From Azadirachta indica (taxonomy: Eukaryota; Streptophyta; Magnoliopsida; Sapindales; Meliaceae): DNA of 64,000 nucleotides. The position numbers were made by a program, and so were the translations under genes. Shown in pieces: positions 23,335-34,390 of this stretch. The number at the start of each line of letters is the position of its first letter. The stretch's first letter is position 1. Below the pieces are notes generated by a model. That model saw only the letters and a list, made by a program, of their open reading frames with translations, was not told the DNA's origin and made no database searches. The DNA lies in assembly GCA_022749755.1 (NCBI GenBank), contig CM040442.1, positions 14,296,457-14,360,456 of the forward strand, read 5' to 3'.

Positions 23335-23972
23335 CTAAAAAAGAGTAAATTAATTATATGGTTAAAATTAATTAACTATTTTCCTTTTTTATTTTTCGTC
23401 TCTACTACATCAACCAAACTTCTCTGTGATTCTCTGAATTGAAACCTTAGCATATATTATAATATATAATAATTATTATAATAATAAAACAATAATTCAT
23501 TTATGTTATTTATAGGTTAAAATAGTAAAAAATCAAATTCATTTTTTAAATCAAATTAAGATAATCAAATTAGGGTTTCGCAAAATCAAATTAGGATTTT
23601 TCAAATCCAATTAGAGTTTTGCAAAAGTAAATTAGGGTTCAAAATAAATTATGCTTTCTAATTTTCTAAAGTCAAGTTAGGATTTTGAGAAAAGTCAAAA
23701 TCAAATTAAGGTATTAATTTCAACAACTAACACAAATAAATTACAAATTAAACCAACATATTTAACCCACAACCTAGGATTCAATCTAATAAGAATTAAT
23801 CTACAACAATCAATCTACAAATTGGGTTATAAAGAGAGGCTATGTGAAGCCATTATGTTGGTCACCTGTTTTGGCATTGACAACCCACAGTAGAAATTGT
23901 GAGAAATATAGTCAATGGTGAAAAGTAGAAGAGAAGAAGAGAGAATAGATAAAGAGAGGAGGACAAAAATTA

Positions 23973-24392
23973 TCTTAGGTTTATTTGGTATAACTTTTTA
24001 AATAGAGTTTTTTGAAGTAGAGTTTTTACTCATAAAACTTTTACAAATAGAATTTTTAATAAAAATTTATTAATTATTTAGTTGTCATAAATAATTTTTA
24101 AGAAAATTTGAATAAATAAATAAATTTTTTTAATGCTTTATTTTAAAAAAAAAGTAGAATTTTAAAAATAAATTAAAGATATTTTAAATAATTTTACCTT
24201 TTAAAAAAATTAAAAATGTGCTACTATTAAAAACCCAAATTTTGGGCTTTTTCTATTAAAAAGAAAACAATTTTTTGAATTTCCCAAAGCCGTTCTCCAA
24301 TGTCAATCAAATGATATTAAAAAATTTGAAAAGAATTTTATCATTAAAAAAACTCTTTTGGTTAATAAAAAAGTAAAATCAAACAGACACTT
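23973..24392. repeat. Copy 2 of the dispersed MITE family
   Basis: Starts near GGTTTATTTGGTATAACTTT and ends near AAAGTAAAATCAAACAGAC, giving imperfect terminal inverted repeats. Full-length relative of 39855-40275 (direct) and 5098-5512 (inverted). Nested in the inverted-repeat transposon 23049-24835. Confidence 0.65.
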
Positions 24393-25254
24393 AATCATGT
24401 TCATTGCCTACCACAACTTCAATGGAGAATTTGGGGAAAAAGAAACATCAGGGAGGAGAATGATCCAAGCGAGTAAAAGAGAGAACAACTTTAGTGGAGA
24501 ATTTGGGGGAAAAGAAGTATAAGAAAGGAGAATGATTCAATTGAGCATAAGAGAAAAAAGAATTTGGAGAGTTTGGGTCAATATAAGCTTAGAAGAGAGA
24601 GAAAATAATTAAAAAAACAAAAGCAATCTATTTTTTATAAAATAAAATAATAAAATTACAAATTTATTCTTATATATAGTTTATTTAATAAACACTTGTT
24701 AAATTACATTTTTAACATTGAAAGTGTTAACTTTAACAATCAGTGGCTATTAATAAGGATACTACTGATGACTTTTCAAAATTTTGGGATATATGTGAAG
24801 ATTATCAATAAAATGAGGTAAAGATAAAAATAACCCTTACATAAATAATGTTAAAAATAAAATGTTCTAAATGAAAAATAAAAAGAAAATTTTATTTAAA
24901 CTTTTATAAAAACTAATGTAAAAAATATAAAAAAAATATAGAACTTCTTTTGATTAAAACTATAATTACTTTAATTTTTATTTTTTATGTTAGAATAATT
25001 ATTGAATAATATGCTTTAGATTACAAACATTTACAAAAAAAAAAACTTATCACAATCAACTTTACAATATAACGTATTCATAAATAGTTTTTTGCAAAAC
25101 GTTTAGATGTTATTTTCTTATTTTTATTTGATTTTATCGTAAAAATTTTAAAAAAAAGAAATAAACTTATTTATATTTTATTATTTTTAGTTAATTTTAT
25201 TGCAAAAATTTTAAAAATATAATATATGCTCACAATAAATATATAACTTTAATT

Positions 25255-25345
25255 TATGATTGGTTTAACTTAATGGTTAAAACTTAAATTTTGAAAATTA
25301 AGGTCCCAAGTTCAAGCCCCTATAAGCATAACTATTATGTTTTTC
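25255..25345 (+). repeat. Possible tRNA-derived SINE fragment
   Basis: TTGGTTTAACTTAATGGTTA is A-box-like and GGTCCCAAGTTCAAGCCCC is a good B-box-like match about 25 bases on, ordered as in plant SINEs, with a T-rich end near 25340. No cloverleaf. Tentative but better than the 15030 example. Confidence 0.5.
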
Positions 25346-25694
25346 TTTTGAAAAAATTGGCGACATCATCATTGTTGCTATAGAGACAATAAGGTTATTT
25401 GTCTTCAAGAAGTGAATTTTAAGCATTAGCATTATAACTATAGGGATCAAAAGTGTAATTTTTGAACATTAGAGATATAAATGGTAATATCAAAATAAAT
25501 CAGGGACAAAATTAGTATTTTTTTTATAAAAATAATTAATTTTTAAAATAAAAATAGGGAGTAAATTATTAAAATTAAGAAAATCATGTCCTAATTTATT
25601 ACTTCACCAATTTTGAGAAGAAAATATTGTTATCTCAACAATAAATTTTAAAGTTCGTTTCATTCTTACAATATTTTATGGAAGTGATGTTATA

Positions 25695-25865
25695 GAAGGG
25701 ATACTATATACCAAACTAAGGATATCCAAAAACATTGAAATTTTAATAATATGCCAAGGACTCCAAGACTTTTACACATATATGCCCAAGCGTAAAGAAA
25801 ATGACAAAAATACCCCAATAACAAATTGAGTAATAATATTTTTCGTCTCTTAGTAAAATAATAAA
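25695..25865 (-). repeat. Dispersed repeat, copy B
   Basis: Partner of 21796-21966 in direct orientation. The following phrase AAATCATGTCCTAATTTATT also recurs at 25581, 25965 and 62750, so this neighbourhood is a patchwork of repeats. The 24836-25694 stretch before it is otherwise AT-rich and featureless apart from the SINE-like piece. Confidence 0.6.
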
Positions 25866-25999
25866 TTGAGATTCGATTTTTTTAAATCTACCATTTCAAT
25901 CTTTAGTGCATTATAAAAGATAAGGTTAAAATATAGAAGATAAAACTAAATTATTAAAGTTGAGCAAATCATGTCCTAATTTATTATTTCATCAAAATT

Positions 26000-26831
26000 T
26001 AAGATGAAAATATTGATATCCTAGCTTATGGTAAATGACTAAAAGGGATCAAGCTCATAGTAAAGTAAATAAAGAATTCAAGATCATGGAAAAATAACTA
26101 AGAATCCAGAGCTATAGACATTGGCTCAATAGGAGACTCTTGTTTATAAGAAAATGTAGTTAATGCCTAAGTGAGATTACTAGCCTATTAATGATTTTAA
26201 GAGGAGATTTTGTACCTAAAAGAACTAGGATGACCTTAAAGGAGATAATAATCATAAAATAAATTCTAAGCAGGCCTTGTTACTAAAGGATAAGAAAGCA
26301 CTCCTAAAAAAAGAGAGGCTTTCTAAGTTGTTAAGTTTAATGTTGCTTTCGTTGAGATGTTGTAAACGCTCATAAAAGAGGAGATGTTTTCTTTATTTAG
26401 AGGCTCATGAACTCTCGTTAAGGCTTTGTACTTTTGTATTGATACTCATCAATATTGGATAGGATTCCTTAAACTCAAGAGCAATAAACTCATGCTAAGG
26501 CTTTACACTAGGAAGTGTAAAATACTAAAAAAAAAAAATTGAAACGGTTTCCTTAAGTGTAAAAGATAGTCCCTAAGGCTTAAAACTTGGACACAAAGAA
26601 GGAAAAAGAACAACTATATCCTTATTCTAATAGCACAAAAGCTTGGAGAGGGATGACAACCCAAGATCAACACTTAGTCTTATGTATGAATGAATAAATG
26701 TGGCAAGATTACAAGAAGCCATGAATGTACCATGTGATGTCTACTCCTTTATTGTAAACATATAACTATCTCCCAACGCTAAGAGCTCGAACAGAAAACG
26801 GAAAAAGGTACCTATAACTATTGCATCAACA
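26000..26831 (+). repeat. Probable decayed LTR of a Tat/Ogre-like Gypsy element
   Basis: The right border is set by the primer-site-like sequence that follows (TTTGACATCGTTTATGGGGA at 26833-26852), a decayed version of the TGGCGCC...GGGGA site used by Tat-lineage elements; the LTR would end CATCAACA. The left border is uncertain. The interior has simple repeated phrases (CTCATGAACTCTCGTTAAGG, AAACTCATGCTAAGGCTT) and no gene. No second LTR is found. Confidence 0.45.
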
Positions 26832-28640
26832 GTTTGACATCGTTTATGGGGAAGTTGGTGATTAAATCTAAAAGTTTTATTTAGCTCTACTAAAGAACAA
26901 AAAATGGACATTGATGACTCTAGTTACTTTGATATAGAAGCTGATGATAAAAGTTCCATACTTAAAGGAGGAAGATGTTCACATTAGGCATTAAAGGCAA
27001 CACGTATTAGACTTGGAAAATAAGACCTCTACACTAGCAGTTATCAATCCTTCTTATATAGATCTAGCATTTTATCATCAACCACATGGTGGTTGTCCCT
27101 ATTGTGGTAGAGGATGAAGAAATAAGATCTTTAATCTTGAACATGAAGGCTCACCACAAACATGAATAGAATGTTAAATCAAGTCAATCGAGGTAGACCA
27201 TATAAAGAAAATAGTTGCCTCAAAATAGCAGTAGGGTGAATTCAAGTTATAACTTTTCAAGGAGTAGGTTAAGAGAAGACCTTGAACAAGGAGACCTTAG
27301 GCATATGCTAAATGAAAGACAAGCATCAAGATGAGAGTAATAAAGTAATCGCAAGAAAAGGGTCATGTTGAAGTATACTTACTTGGGCCCATATATACTT
27401 TAACAAAACAAAGGATGTTGAAGCTTGAACAAATGGTGAGGGAGTAGATCCTCAAGACATTCCTGTAGTGGAATTTGAACCACTCTTTGCAAATTATATT
27501 GTGCCTACTAAATGCCTTGAACAGTTCTATCCACCTTAAATTGAGCCGTATGATAGGTAGAAGTATCCCTTTGAGCACATTAAGCATCATCACTCTTTGA
27601 TAGAAGTATAAAGAGCATATGATGCAATTCTTTGTAGGTCATCATACTCTTACTTTGTATAGTGTAGCACGGAGATAGTTTAGGCATCTATATTCCCATT
27701 CCATTTCTTCATTTTACGAGCTTAGTCGAAATAAGAAAGTAAAAATTTTGAAAAGAAAGAAAGAAAAACAATAATCATCTTTTCATCCTAGTTAAAATAA
27801 ATGTGATTTTTGAATAAGGAATTCAGTGAAAGAGAATAGAGCTCAACTGCAACATGTTATTTATCTTATACAATCTACGAAATTAAATGTTTATATGACC
27901 GATTCCTCGCACAAACAAAAAACTATTCAATATTAAAATAGCAATAACATTTCAAATAAGATCTTTTAAGAAAGAACCCAGAGAATTATTGTCATTTTCA
28001 TAAGAATTTTGGTGAATTGAAACCTCACATTGCTTCAAATTAAGGGATCAAAATGACTATCTGGTAAGATAAGGCCATCTATTAGAGTTAGTGAAAAATC
28101 TCCCTCCTCAAAAAATTGATTGCAAAAAGAATAAACTTGAATCTTTTGAAAAGGCAAAGGGAAGAAAAAAATAATGTGCATAGTTAGGAGGACATATATG
28201 ATATGAATGTCATATATTGGAAGACAATGACATAAGATGCTTACAATGCAAGAAAAAATCTCTCCTATAAAGTGACGCATCATTAATTTGTTAGTATTAA
28301 TATCATTGTTCAAGTTCCATCAAAGGATTAAATAAGGGAGATTTCTACCACCTTTTCTAAAGATGAAGTTAGAAAACTTCATCACCCTCATATTGATGCC
28401 TTCATCATCATATTGCCTATAAGAAAACAAGTGTTTACATGGAATTCTTATTCACAATGGAAGTGTATTTGATATATTATTCTTGTCGACATTTGAAAAG
28501 ATGAGCCTAGATAAGTCAAAACTCGACCTTATCCATTCCCTTAAAAGGAGTTATAGCAGTAGCCATCATACCCAAAAAAATGATGGAATTGCCTATCAAG
28601 TTTGGGAGAAGCCCCACTAAGATATTTCGTAGATTATCAA
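26832..28640 (+). pseudogene. Tat/Ogre-like Gypsy internal relic (gag remnant and protease)
   Basis: Most of the span (26832-28330) is decayed non-coding sequence where gag would lie. The end is recognisable: FSKDEVRKLHHPHIDAFIII (28352 onward), then in another frame GILIHNGSVFDILFLSTFEK and MSLDKSKLDLIHSLK, then VIAVAIIPKKMMELPIKFG. This is the aspartic protease of Tat-lineage Gypsy elements, which normally has VDNGSS at the active site; here the catalytic Asp is His. At least two frame changes. The sequence stops after about 28640 with no reverse transcriptase. The reading frames at 27363 and 28035 on the minus strand are chance. Confidence 0.6.
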
Positions 28641-28952
28641 TTTTTATAATTTCATGCATTTTCTGTAATTTATGAGTCTTTTGTCACTTTAGGTGTATGT
28701 ATGTTAAATGTTTTGGGTATAAAATTACACACACACACACACATATATATTTTCTGCTATTGGTTTTATGAATTTATTATTTGTAAGTTTTGTTTCATGC
28801 TGTTGTAGTTAGTTTTTTTATGAGTACTGAACACAATAGATGATATGAAGTGGTTGTGGTATTTGACATTAAATTACATTATTTAATATATATGTTTTCT
28901 ATTTATATTCATTGTGAGTTTATTATTTGGAAGCTATGTTTGCTACTGATGT
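28641..28952 (+). other. Flank of the Gypsy insertion; probably part of the CACTA-type element
   Basis: No gene. It contains a (CA)n(TA)n microsatellite at 28727-28750. By the target-site duplication, this sequence was continuous with 36081 onward before the retrotransposon inserted, so it may belong to the same DNA transposon as the gene at 36326-37551. Its outer end is not recognisable. Confidence 0.5.
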
Positions 28953-29802
28953 TGATACGAACCCCGAGTATATTAAACTTGAGACCCAATATCTTTATGC
29001 ATGGAAGCAACTTCTTGGAAAGCTAAATCAGATTCACCCAAGTCTGTAACCCAATTTCAACTTGTGAAATAGAACCTTAGAATAAATACCCTCAAAGTAA
29101 TTAGCTTTGATTGTAAGAACCTTGATTCAAACAAGAATCAAAATAAGAGAAAACACTCTCAATTTAATTTCATTCAAGAAAAGTAACTGCTGCCTCCATG
29201 GGAGCATGTGGCTGAATATATAAGGGTACAGGAGATAAGTAACCCTAATTGGAGTGTTTGGCCACAAAATTAAACTTATTCTAACTTTAAATAAAATAAA
29301 CTGAATTTGGGCTTAATAATTACCATTAACAGCCCAAACACATAACAAATTATAAATATATGTTTATAAATAAGACTAAAATAGATGATGGGCTTGAACA
29401 GCAACTTAGCCCAAACTGGCACATGGAATCCGAAACTTGCATCATGATGACGATCTGATTCGAACTGCAATTAAAAGAACTTGAACATGCTTGCTTAGCC
29501 TTGAGACATCGTTTGAATATGGTCTTATACAAATTTGAGAAGTTGAATTCCGTAGAAGCTTTAATCTTCAGGTTTTGCCTTCTTGTACTTGTGTCAATGT
29601 TACCAAGCTCTGATCATTGTCTTGAAGTCCAAGCTTGATATTTGACTCTTTCTTACACTCTTGAATTATTGTAAGATCATCCCACAAACCTTGAATCATC
29701 CCATTCAATGCATCTTTGAATTTCTTCATTCTTGCTCTTGTAACGGGACCATTAGGTAGTTGAATTGGATCATTGCTCTTGTGTGCATCCGTATTTGCAT
29801 CA
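28953..29802 (-). repeat. 3' LTR of the Gypsy element (also encodes the end of integrase)
   Basis: 850 bases, TGATGC at its minus-strand start and GTATCA at its end. The first 235 bases (29568-29802) are coding: they supply the last 77 residues and stop of the pol frame. The remainder is non-coding and includes a TATATAA-like element (near 29218 on the plus strand). Confidence 0.95.
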
Positions 29803-30671
29803 TTCCCTCGCTCCTCAAGATGATTCGTCCACAAATCTTCACCATCTACATCAAAAGGAGAAAGATCAGCCACATTAAAAGTTGCATTCACAGTATACTC
29901 ATCAGGAAGATCCAATTTATAGGCATTATCATTGATCTTCTCAACAACTTGAAAGAGACCATCTCCTTTTGGATGTAGCTTTGACTTCCTTTGAGTTGGA
30001 AACCTTTCCTTTCGCATATGTACCCAAACCCAATCACCAGGCTCGAATACAACGCGCCTTCGTCCTTTGTTTACTTGGCTTGTAATTTGTTGATTCTTCT
30101 TTTCAATGTTCTTGCACACATCTGCATGTAGTTTTCTCACCAATTCTGCCTTTGTTTTCCCATCTAAGCTAGTTCTTTCATCACAAGGTAAAGGAACTAA
30201 ATCCAAAGGGGTTAGTGGGTTAAAATCATAAACAATTTCAAATGGTGAAAAACCAGTAGTAGAATGCACAACTCTATTATATGCGAATTCAACAAATGGA
30301 ATGCACTCTTCCCAATTCTTCAAATTCTTTTGGACAATAGCACGCAACAAAGTTCCCAAAGTCCTATTCACAACTTCTGTTTGACCATCAGTTTGTGGGT
30401 GACAAGTAGTAGAATATAACAATTTAGTACCCAATTTACTCCACAAAACTTTCCAAAAATGACTTAAAAACTTCACATCTCTATCACTAACTATAGTTTT
30501 TGGAATACCATGCAAACGCACTACTTCCCTAAAGAACAGATTTGCAATATTAGTGGCATCATCAGTTTTATTACAAGGTATAAAATGTGATATCTTGGAA
30601 AACCTATCAACCACTACAAAAATAGAATCTTTTCCCTTTTTCGATCTAGGTAAACCTAAAACAAAATCCAT
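29568..30671 (-). pseudogene. Gypsy integrase core and C-terminus
   Basis: Third part of pol. The DDE core is visible: [18 protein letters not shown] (first Asp), [15 protein letters not shown] (second Asp) and [20 protein letters not shown] (Glu). A GPY/F-type module follows with [33 protein letters not shown] and NVADLSPF. The last part has [20 protein letters not shown], a conserved tail seen in many plant Gypsy elements, in the position where CRM elements carry their divergent chromodomain. Residues from about 290 on are encoded by the 3' LTR. A TGA codon at about 30674-30676 separates this from the upstream frame. The plus-strand frame 29760-29978 is a shadow. Confidence 0.92.
29803..29817 (-). 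promoter_or_regulatory. Polypurine tract of the Gypsy element, inside the coding frame
   Basis: Minus-strand TGAGGAGCGAGGGAA immediately precedes the 3' LTR. This is where plus-strand DNA synthesis is primed. Unusually it lies inside the integrase frame, encoding the EERGN stretch. Confidence 0.85.
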
Positions 30672-30683
30672 GGAAATATTAGT

Positions 30684-31220
30684 TCAAAGTTCACTAGAAA
30701 CAGGTAAAGGAGTATACAAACCTTGATTTAAAACTTTAGATTTAGCTTGTTTGCACACAACACATCTATCACAAACTTTTTGCACATCATTTTTCATTTT
30801 AGGCCAATAGAAGTGTTCATCTAAAGTGTCTAAAGTTTTTGTAATGCCAAAATGTCCCATTAAACCACCCCCATGAGACTCTTTTACAAGCAATTCTCTC
30901 AGAGAACAAATAGGTATGCACAATTTATTTTCTTTAAACAAAAACCCGTCCATTCTATAGAACTTACCATATGCAGCTTTCTCACATGCTTTGAAAATGC
31001 TAAAAAAGTCAGTATCATCATCATAAAGAGTTTTAATATGTTCAAATCCAAGCATTCTTGCATCTAAAGCATTAAGTAAAGTATACCTCTTTGAAAGTGC
31101 ATCAGCCACAACATTATCTTTACCTTGCTTGTATTTAATCACATAAGGAAAAGTCTCAATAAATTCGACCCAGTTGGCATGTCGTTTGTTCAACTTACCT
31201 TGACTTTTAATGAACTTCAA
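30684..31220 (-). pseudogene. Gypsy RNase H end and integrase zinc-binding domain
   Basis: Starts at the end of RNase H ([20 protein letters not shown]), followed by the integrase HHCC zinc-binding domain: [20 protein letters not shown] gives the His pair and [12 protein letters not shown] the Cys pair. Same frame as the neighbours, separated by single nonsense codons at about 31260 and 30675, each consistent with G-to-A change of a Trp codon. Otherwise well preserved. Confidence 0.9.
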
Positions 31221-31271
31221 AGATTGATGGTCAGTATGAATAACAAATTCCTTAGGCCATAAGTAATGCTG

Positions 31272-32222
31272 CTAATTTTCCAAAGCTCTAACCAAAGCAT
31301 AAAGCCCTTTGTCATAAGTAGGATAATTCAATGAGGCGCCATGAAGCTTTTCACTAAAGTAGGCAATTGGCCTCTTTTCCTGCATAAGAACAGCCCCAAT
31401 GCCCAATCCTGATACATCACATTCAAGTTCAAAAGTATTAGCAAAGTTAGGCAAGGCAAGAATGGGTGCCTTACAAAGTTTATCTTTCAATAAAGTAAAT
31501 GCATGCTCTTGTTCTTTGTCCCACTTAAAAGTACAATTCTTTTTAATTACCTCTCTAAGGGGTGCCGCAATAGTGCTAAAATCTTTTATAAACCGTCTAT
31601 AAAAACTAGCTAATCCATGAAAACTTCTTACCTCACTTACCGATTTAGGAGTAGGCCAATTTTTAATAGCACTTACCTTCTCTTCATCAACTTCAACGCC
31701 TTGAACACTTACCACGAAACCTAAAAACACAATTCGATCTAAACAAAAAGAACACTTTTTAAAGTTAGCATATAACTTTTCTTTCCTCAAAATATCAAGT
31801 ACAGCCCTTAAATGTTCTACATGTTCATTCAAATTTTTGGAATATACAAGAATATCATCAAAGTATACAACAACAAATTTTCCAATTAAATCTTTCAAAA
31901 CATGATTCATAAGCCTCATGAAAGTACTAGGTGCATTAGTTAAACCAAAAGGCATAACTAACCATTCATACAGACCATATTTTGTTTTGAATGCAGTTTT
32001 CCACTCATCACCCTCTCTCATGCGAATTTGATGATACCCACTTTTCAAATCAATTTTGCTAAAGATAGTAGAACCATATAATTCATCAAGCATATCATCT
32101 AGCCTAGGAATAGGATGGCGATACTTTACCGTAATGTTATTAATTGCACGACAATCAACACACATACGCCAAGAGCCATCTTTCTTAGGTACCAATAGAA
32201 CAGGAACAGCACATGGACTCAT
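31272..32222 (-). pseudogene. Gypsy reverse transcriptase and RNase H
   Basis: Nearly complete [56 protein letters not shown] and the catalytic [13 protein letters not shown], followed by [17 protein letters not shown] and the tether. RNase H begins [20 protein letters not shown] and continues [20 protein letters not shown]. All catalytic acidic residues are present. The upstream join (around 32220) carries a one-base frame break relative to 32219-32632, and the frame ends in a TAG near 31270. Confidence 0.93.
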
Positions 32223-32632
32223 ACTTTTCTAACATATCCCTTTGTTAACAACTCCTCAACTTGCCTTTGAAGCTCCTTTGTCTCCTCGGGATTACTCCTA
32301 TAGGCTGATTTATTTGGAATTGAAGCTCCAGGAATAAAATCGATCTGATGCTCGATACCCCTAATGGGCGGCAATTCATTGGGCACCTCCTCGGGAAAAA
32401 CATCTTCATAAGCCTGTAAAAAAGAAACAAATGCAGTAGGCAAAGAAGTATTAAGGTCATTAGTGTTTAAGTAAAGTTCCTTGTACATAAGTACAAGTAT
32501 ACTTTTGTTGGAAAACCAAGCCACCCTAATATCACTCCTTTTTGCATAAAAGCTCACTTGTTTCTTTTTACACTCAATTGTTTCTTTTTCCTCCACTCTT
32601 TTTCCCTTCATTTGAATTCTGCCCCTCTCCAT
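32219..32632 (-). pseudogene. Gypsy pol segment leading into reverse transcriptase, shifted frame
   Basis: Encodes the protease-RT linker and the RT entry: AYEDVFPEEVPNELPPIRGI, then HQIDFIPGASIPNKSAYRSN and EETKELQRQVEELLTKGYV. This is in a different frame from both gag (upstream) and RT (downstream), so two indels bracket it, near 32574-32632 and near 32220. Confidence 0.88.
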
Positions 32633-34390
32633 TCGAACTCACTTGTTTTTCTTTCTCATTCTTTTTGCCACTCTTTTCTTTTGAAAACTTACCCTCCTTT
32701 GTTACAACTTCACTCACTCTTTTCTCCTCACTCTTGTTTTCTCTCTGACTTTGCATTCTTCTAAGCTCACCCTCATAAACTTCTTTAGGTGAAAGTGGTA
32801 CAAGAGTAATTTTCTTCCCATCCTTCTCAAAAGTATAATGATTTGTAAAACCATTATGTAACACCCTTCTGTCAAATTGCCAAGGGCGTCCCAACAAGAG
32901 ATGGCCAGCATGCATGGGCACTACATCAAACAACAACTCATCTCTATACTTGCCTATTTTGAAGGCAACAAGAACTTGCTTTGTCACCCTAATTTCCCCA
33001 CAATCATTAAGCCACTTCAACTTGTAAGGATGTGGATGTTTTAAAGTAGGTAACCCTAACTTTTCTACAAGAGTAGTACTAGCAACATTAGTTACACTGC
33101 CACCATCAATTATCACATCACAAACCCTATCCTTTACAAGACACCTAGTATGGAAGAGATTTTCTCTTTGATCACATTCTTCCTGTTGGACTTGCATATT
33201 CAAAACTCTTCTTGATACAAGAGCCTTACCACTTTCTGCCATAGTAAATTGCTCATCCCCTTCTTCATCACTTGCATCTTCAAGAGTTGGCATCGTCTCT
33301 TGTTCATTCTCCTCTTCACTGGCCGAATAGTACTCTCCCTCAAGCATGAATATGGTTCTTTGATTTGGGCAATCCCGCTTGTAATGTCCTACACCTTGAC
33401 ATTTAAAACATTTAATATTTCTGGTGTTAGTAGTAGAATCAAACTTACCCTTGTCTTTGCTTGAGTTGGATGTTTTGGGAAACTCTTTGGATTCGATTTT
33501 AGGCTTGGATGACGAAGCCTTATCATCTTTCCTCCAATTTGATTTGAATGCAGAAGTATAGGAGGAAAACTGACTTGTACGACCTCTCTTTTTCAGTTGC
33601 TTTTCAACCTTCAATGCAAGGTGAAGCAAGTCTTCTAGCTCCATACATGGCTGCAATTCAACCACATTAGAAATCTCTTTGTTCAAACCATTGAGAAATC
33701 TTGCCATTGTAGCCTCATTATCTTCCTCTACATTTGCTCTTATCATTGCTACCTCCATCTCCTTGTAGTATTCCTCAACACTTTTAGACCCTTGAGTGAG
33801 ATTTTGAAGTCGATTATACAATTCTCTATAGTAGTAGCTTGGTACAAATCTCTTGCGCATGATGGATTTCAGATCTCTCCACTCTTCAATGGGCCTTTCC
33901 CTATTTCTCCTTCGCTTTTGCTTAGTATCATTCCACCAAGTAATAGCATAAACTTCAAAAACAGCCACGACAAGCTTTAACTTCTTGGATTCAGTGTAGT
34001 CATTGCAATCAAACACTAATTCAATCTTCGTTTCCCAATCTAAGTATGCCTCAGGATCCATTCTTCCATAAAATGGTGGAATTTTCAGTTTGACCCCACT
34101 GTTGCTATTGTTATTGTTTCTTACCCTCGGTCTCACCTCTTCTTCCTCTCCATTGTCGTCAAGCGATTCACTATCATTAAAGCCATCATCTAATTGAGCT
34201 CTTCTCGGAACTCGCCTAGTTTGCATGGTTGGATTAGGAGCATTAGGTGGTGCCCCCTTGTGGTTGAAACCTCCAGCCTCCCCATTCTATCAACCAACTC
34301 TCCATATTTTTTATCCATGGCTTGCAACAACTCGGTTAAAGCTTGGAATCGATCTATCTCACTTTGTGGATTTCTTGCTTGTCCACTCAT
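32574..34390 (-). pseudogene. Gypsy gag and protease
   Basis: Gag capsid-nucleocapsid plus aspartic protease. The likely start is the ATG at 34388-34390 (MSGQARNPQSEIDRFQALTE), but the frame changes in a run of five G near 34236, so the downstream open frame appears to begin at 34226. Capsid: FYGRMDPEAYLDWETKIELV, WWNDTKQKRRRNRE, LQNLTQGSKSVEEYYKEMEV. Zinc knuckle CFKCQGVGHYKRDC. Protease active site VIIDGGSVTNVAS (DGG rather than DTG, usual in this group) and LLLGRPWQFDRRV. The tail is highly charged. About 600 codons in all. Plus-strand frames at 32542, 33249 and 33792 are shadows. Confidence 0.9.

Larger units (their letters stand above)
23049..24835. mobile_element. Non-autonomous inverted-repeat transposon, about 1.8 kb
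   Basis: About 100 bases at 23053-23155 match the reverse complement of 24716-24830, including TAAAATTTTAAAAAGTCATC against AAAATTTTGAAAAGTCATC, and AACAGCCACT against AATAGCCACT. The interior is non-coding, with repeated 'aaatcaaattagggtttt'-type phrases at 23530-23700 and repeated 'agtggagaatttgggg' phrases at 24420-24560. Long terminal inverted repeats without a transposase suggest a Mutator-like or foldback non-autonomous element. A copy of the dispersed MITE family lies inside at 23973-24392. Confidence 0.65.

Noticed and set aside
28614..28628. CACTAAGATATTTCG as left end of the CACTA-type element
   Set aside because: It lies within the Tat-like protease relic, does not match the right terminus past six bases, and the flanking triplets differ.
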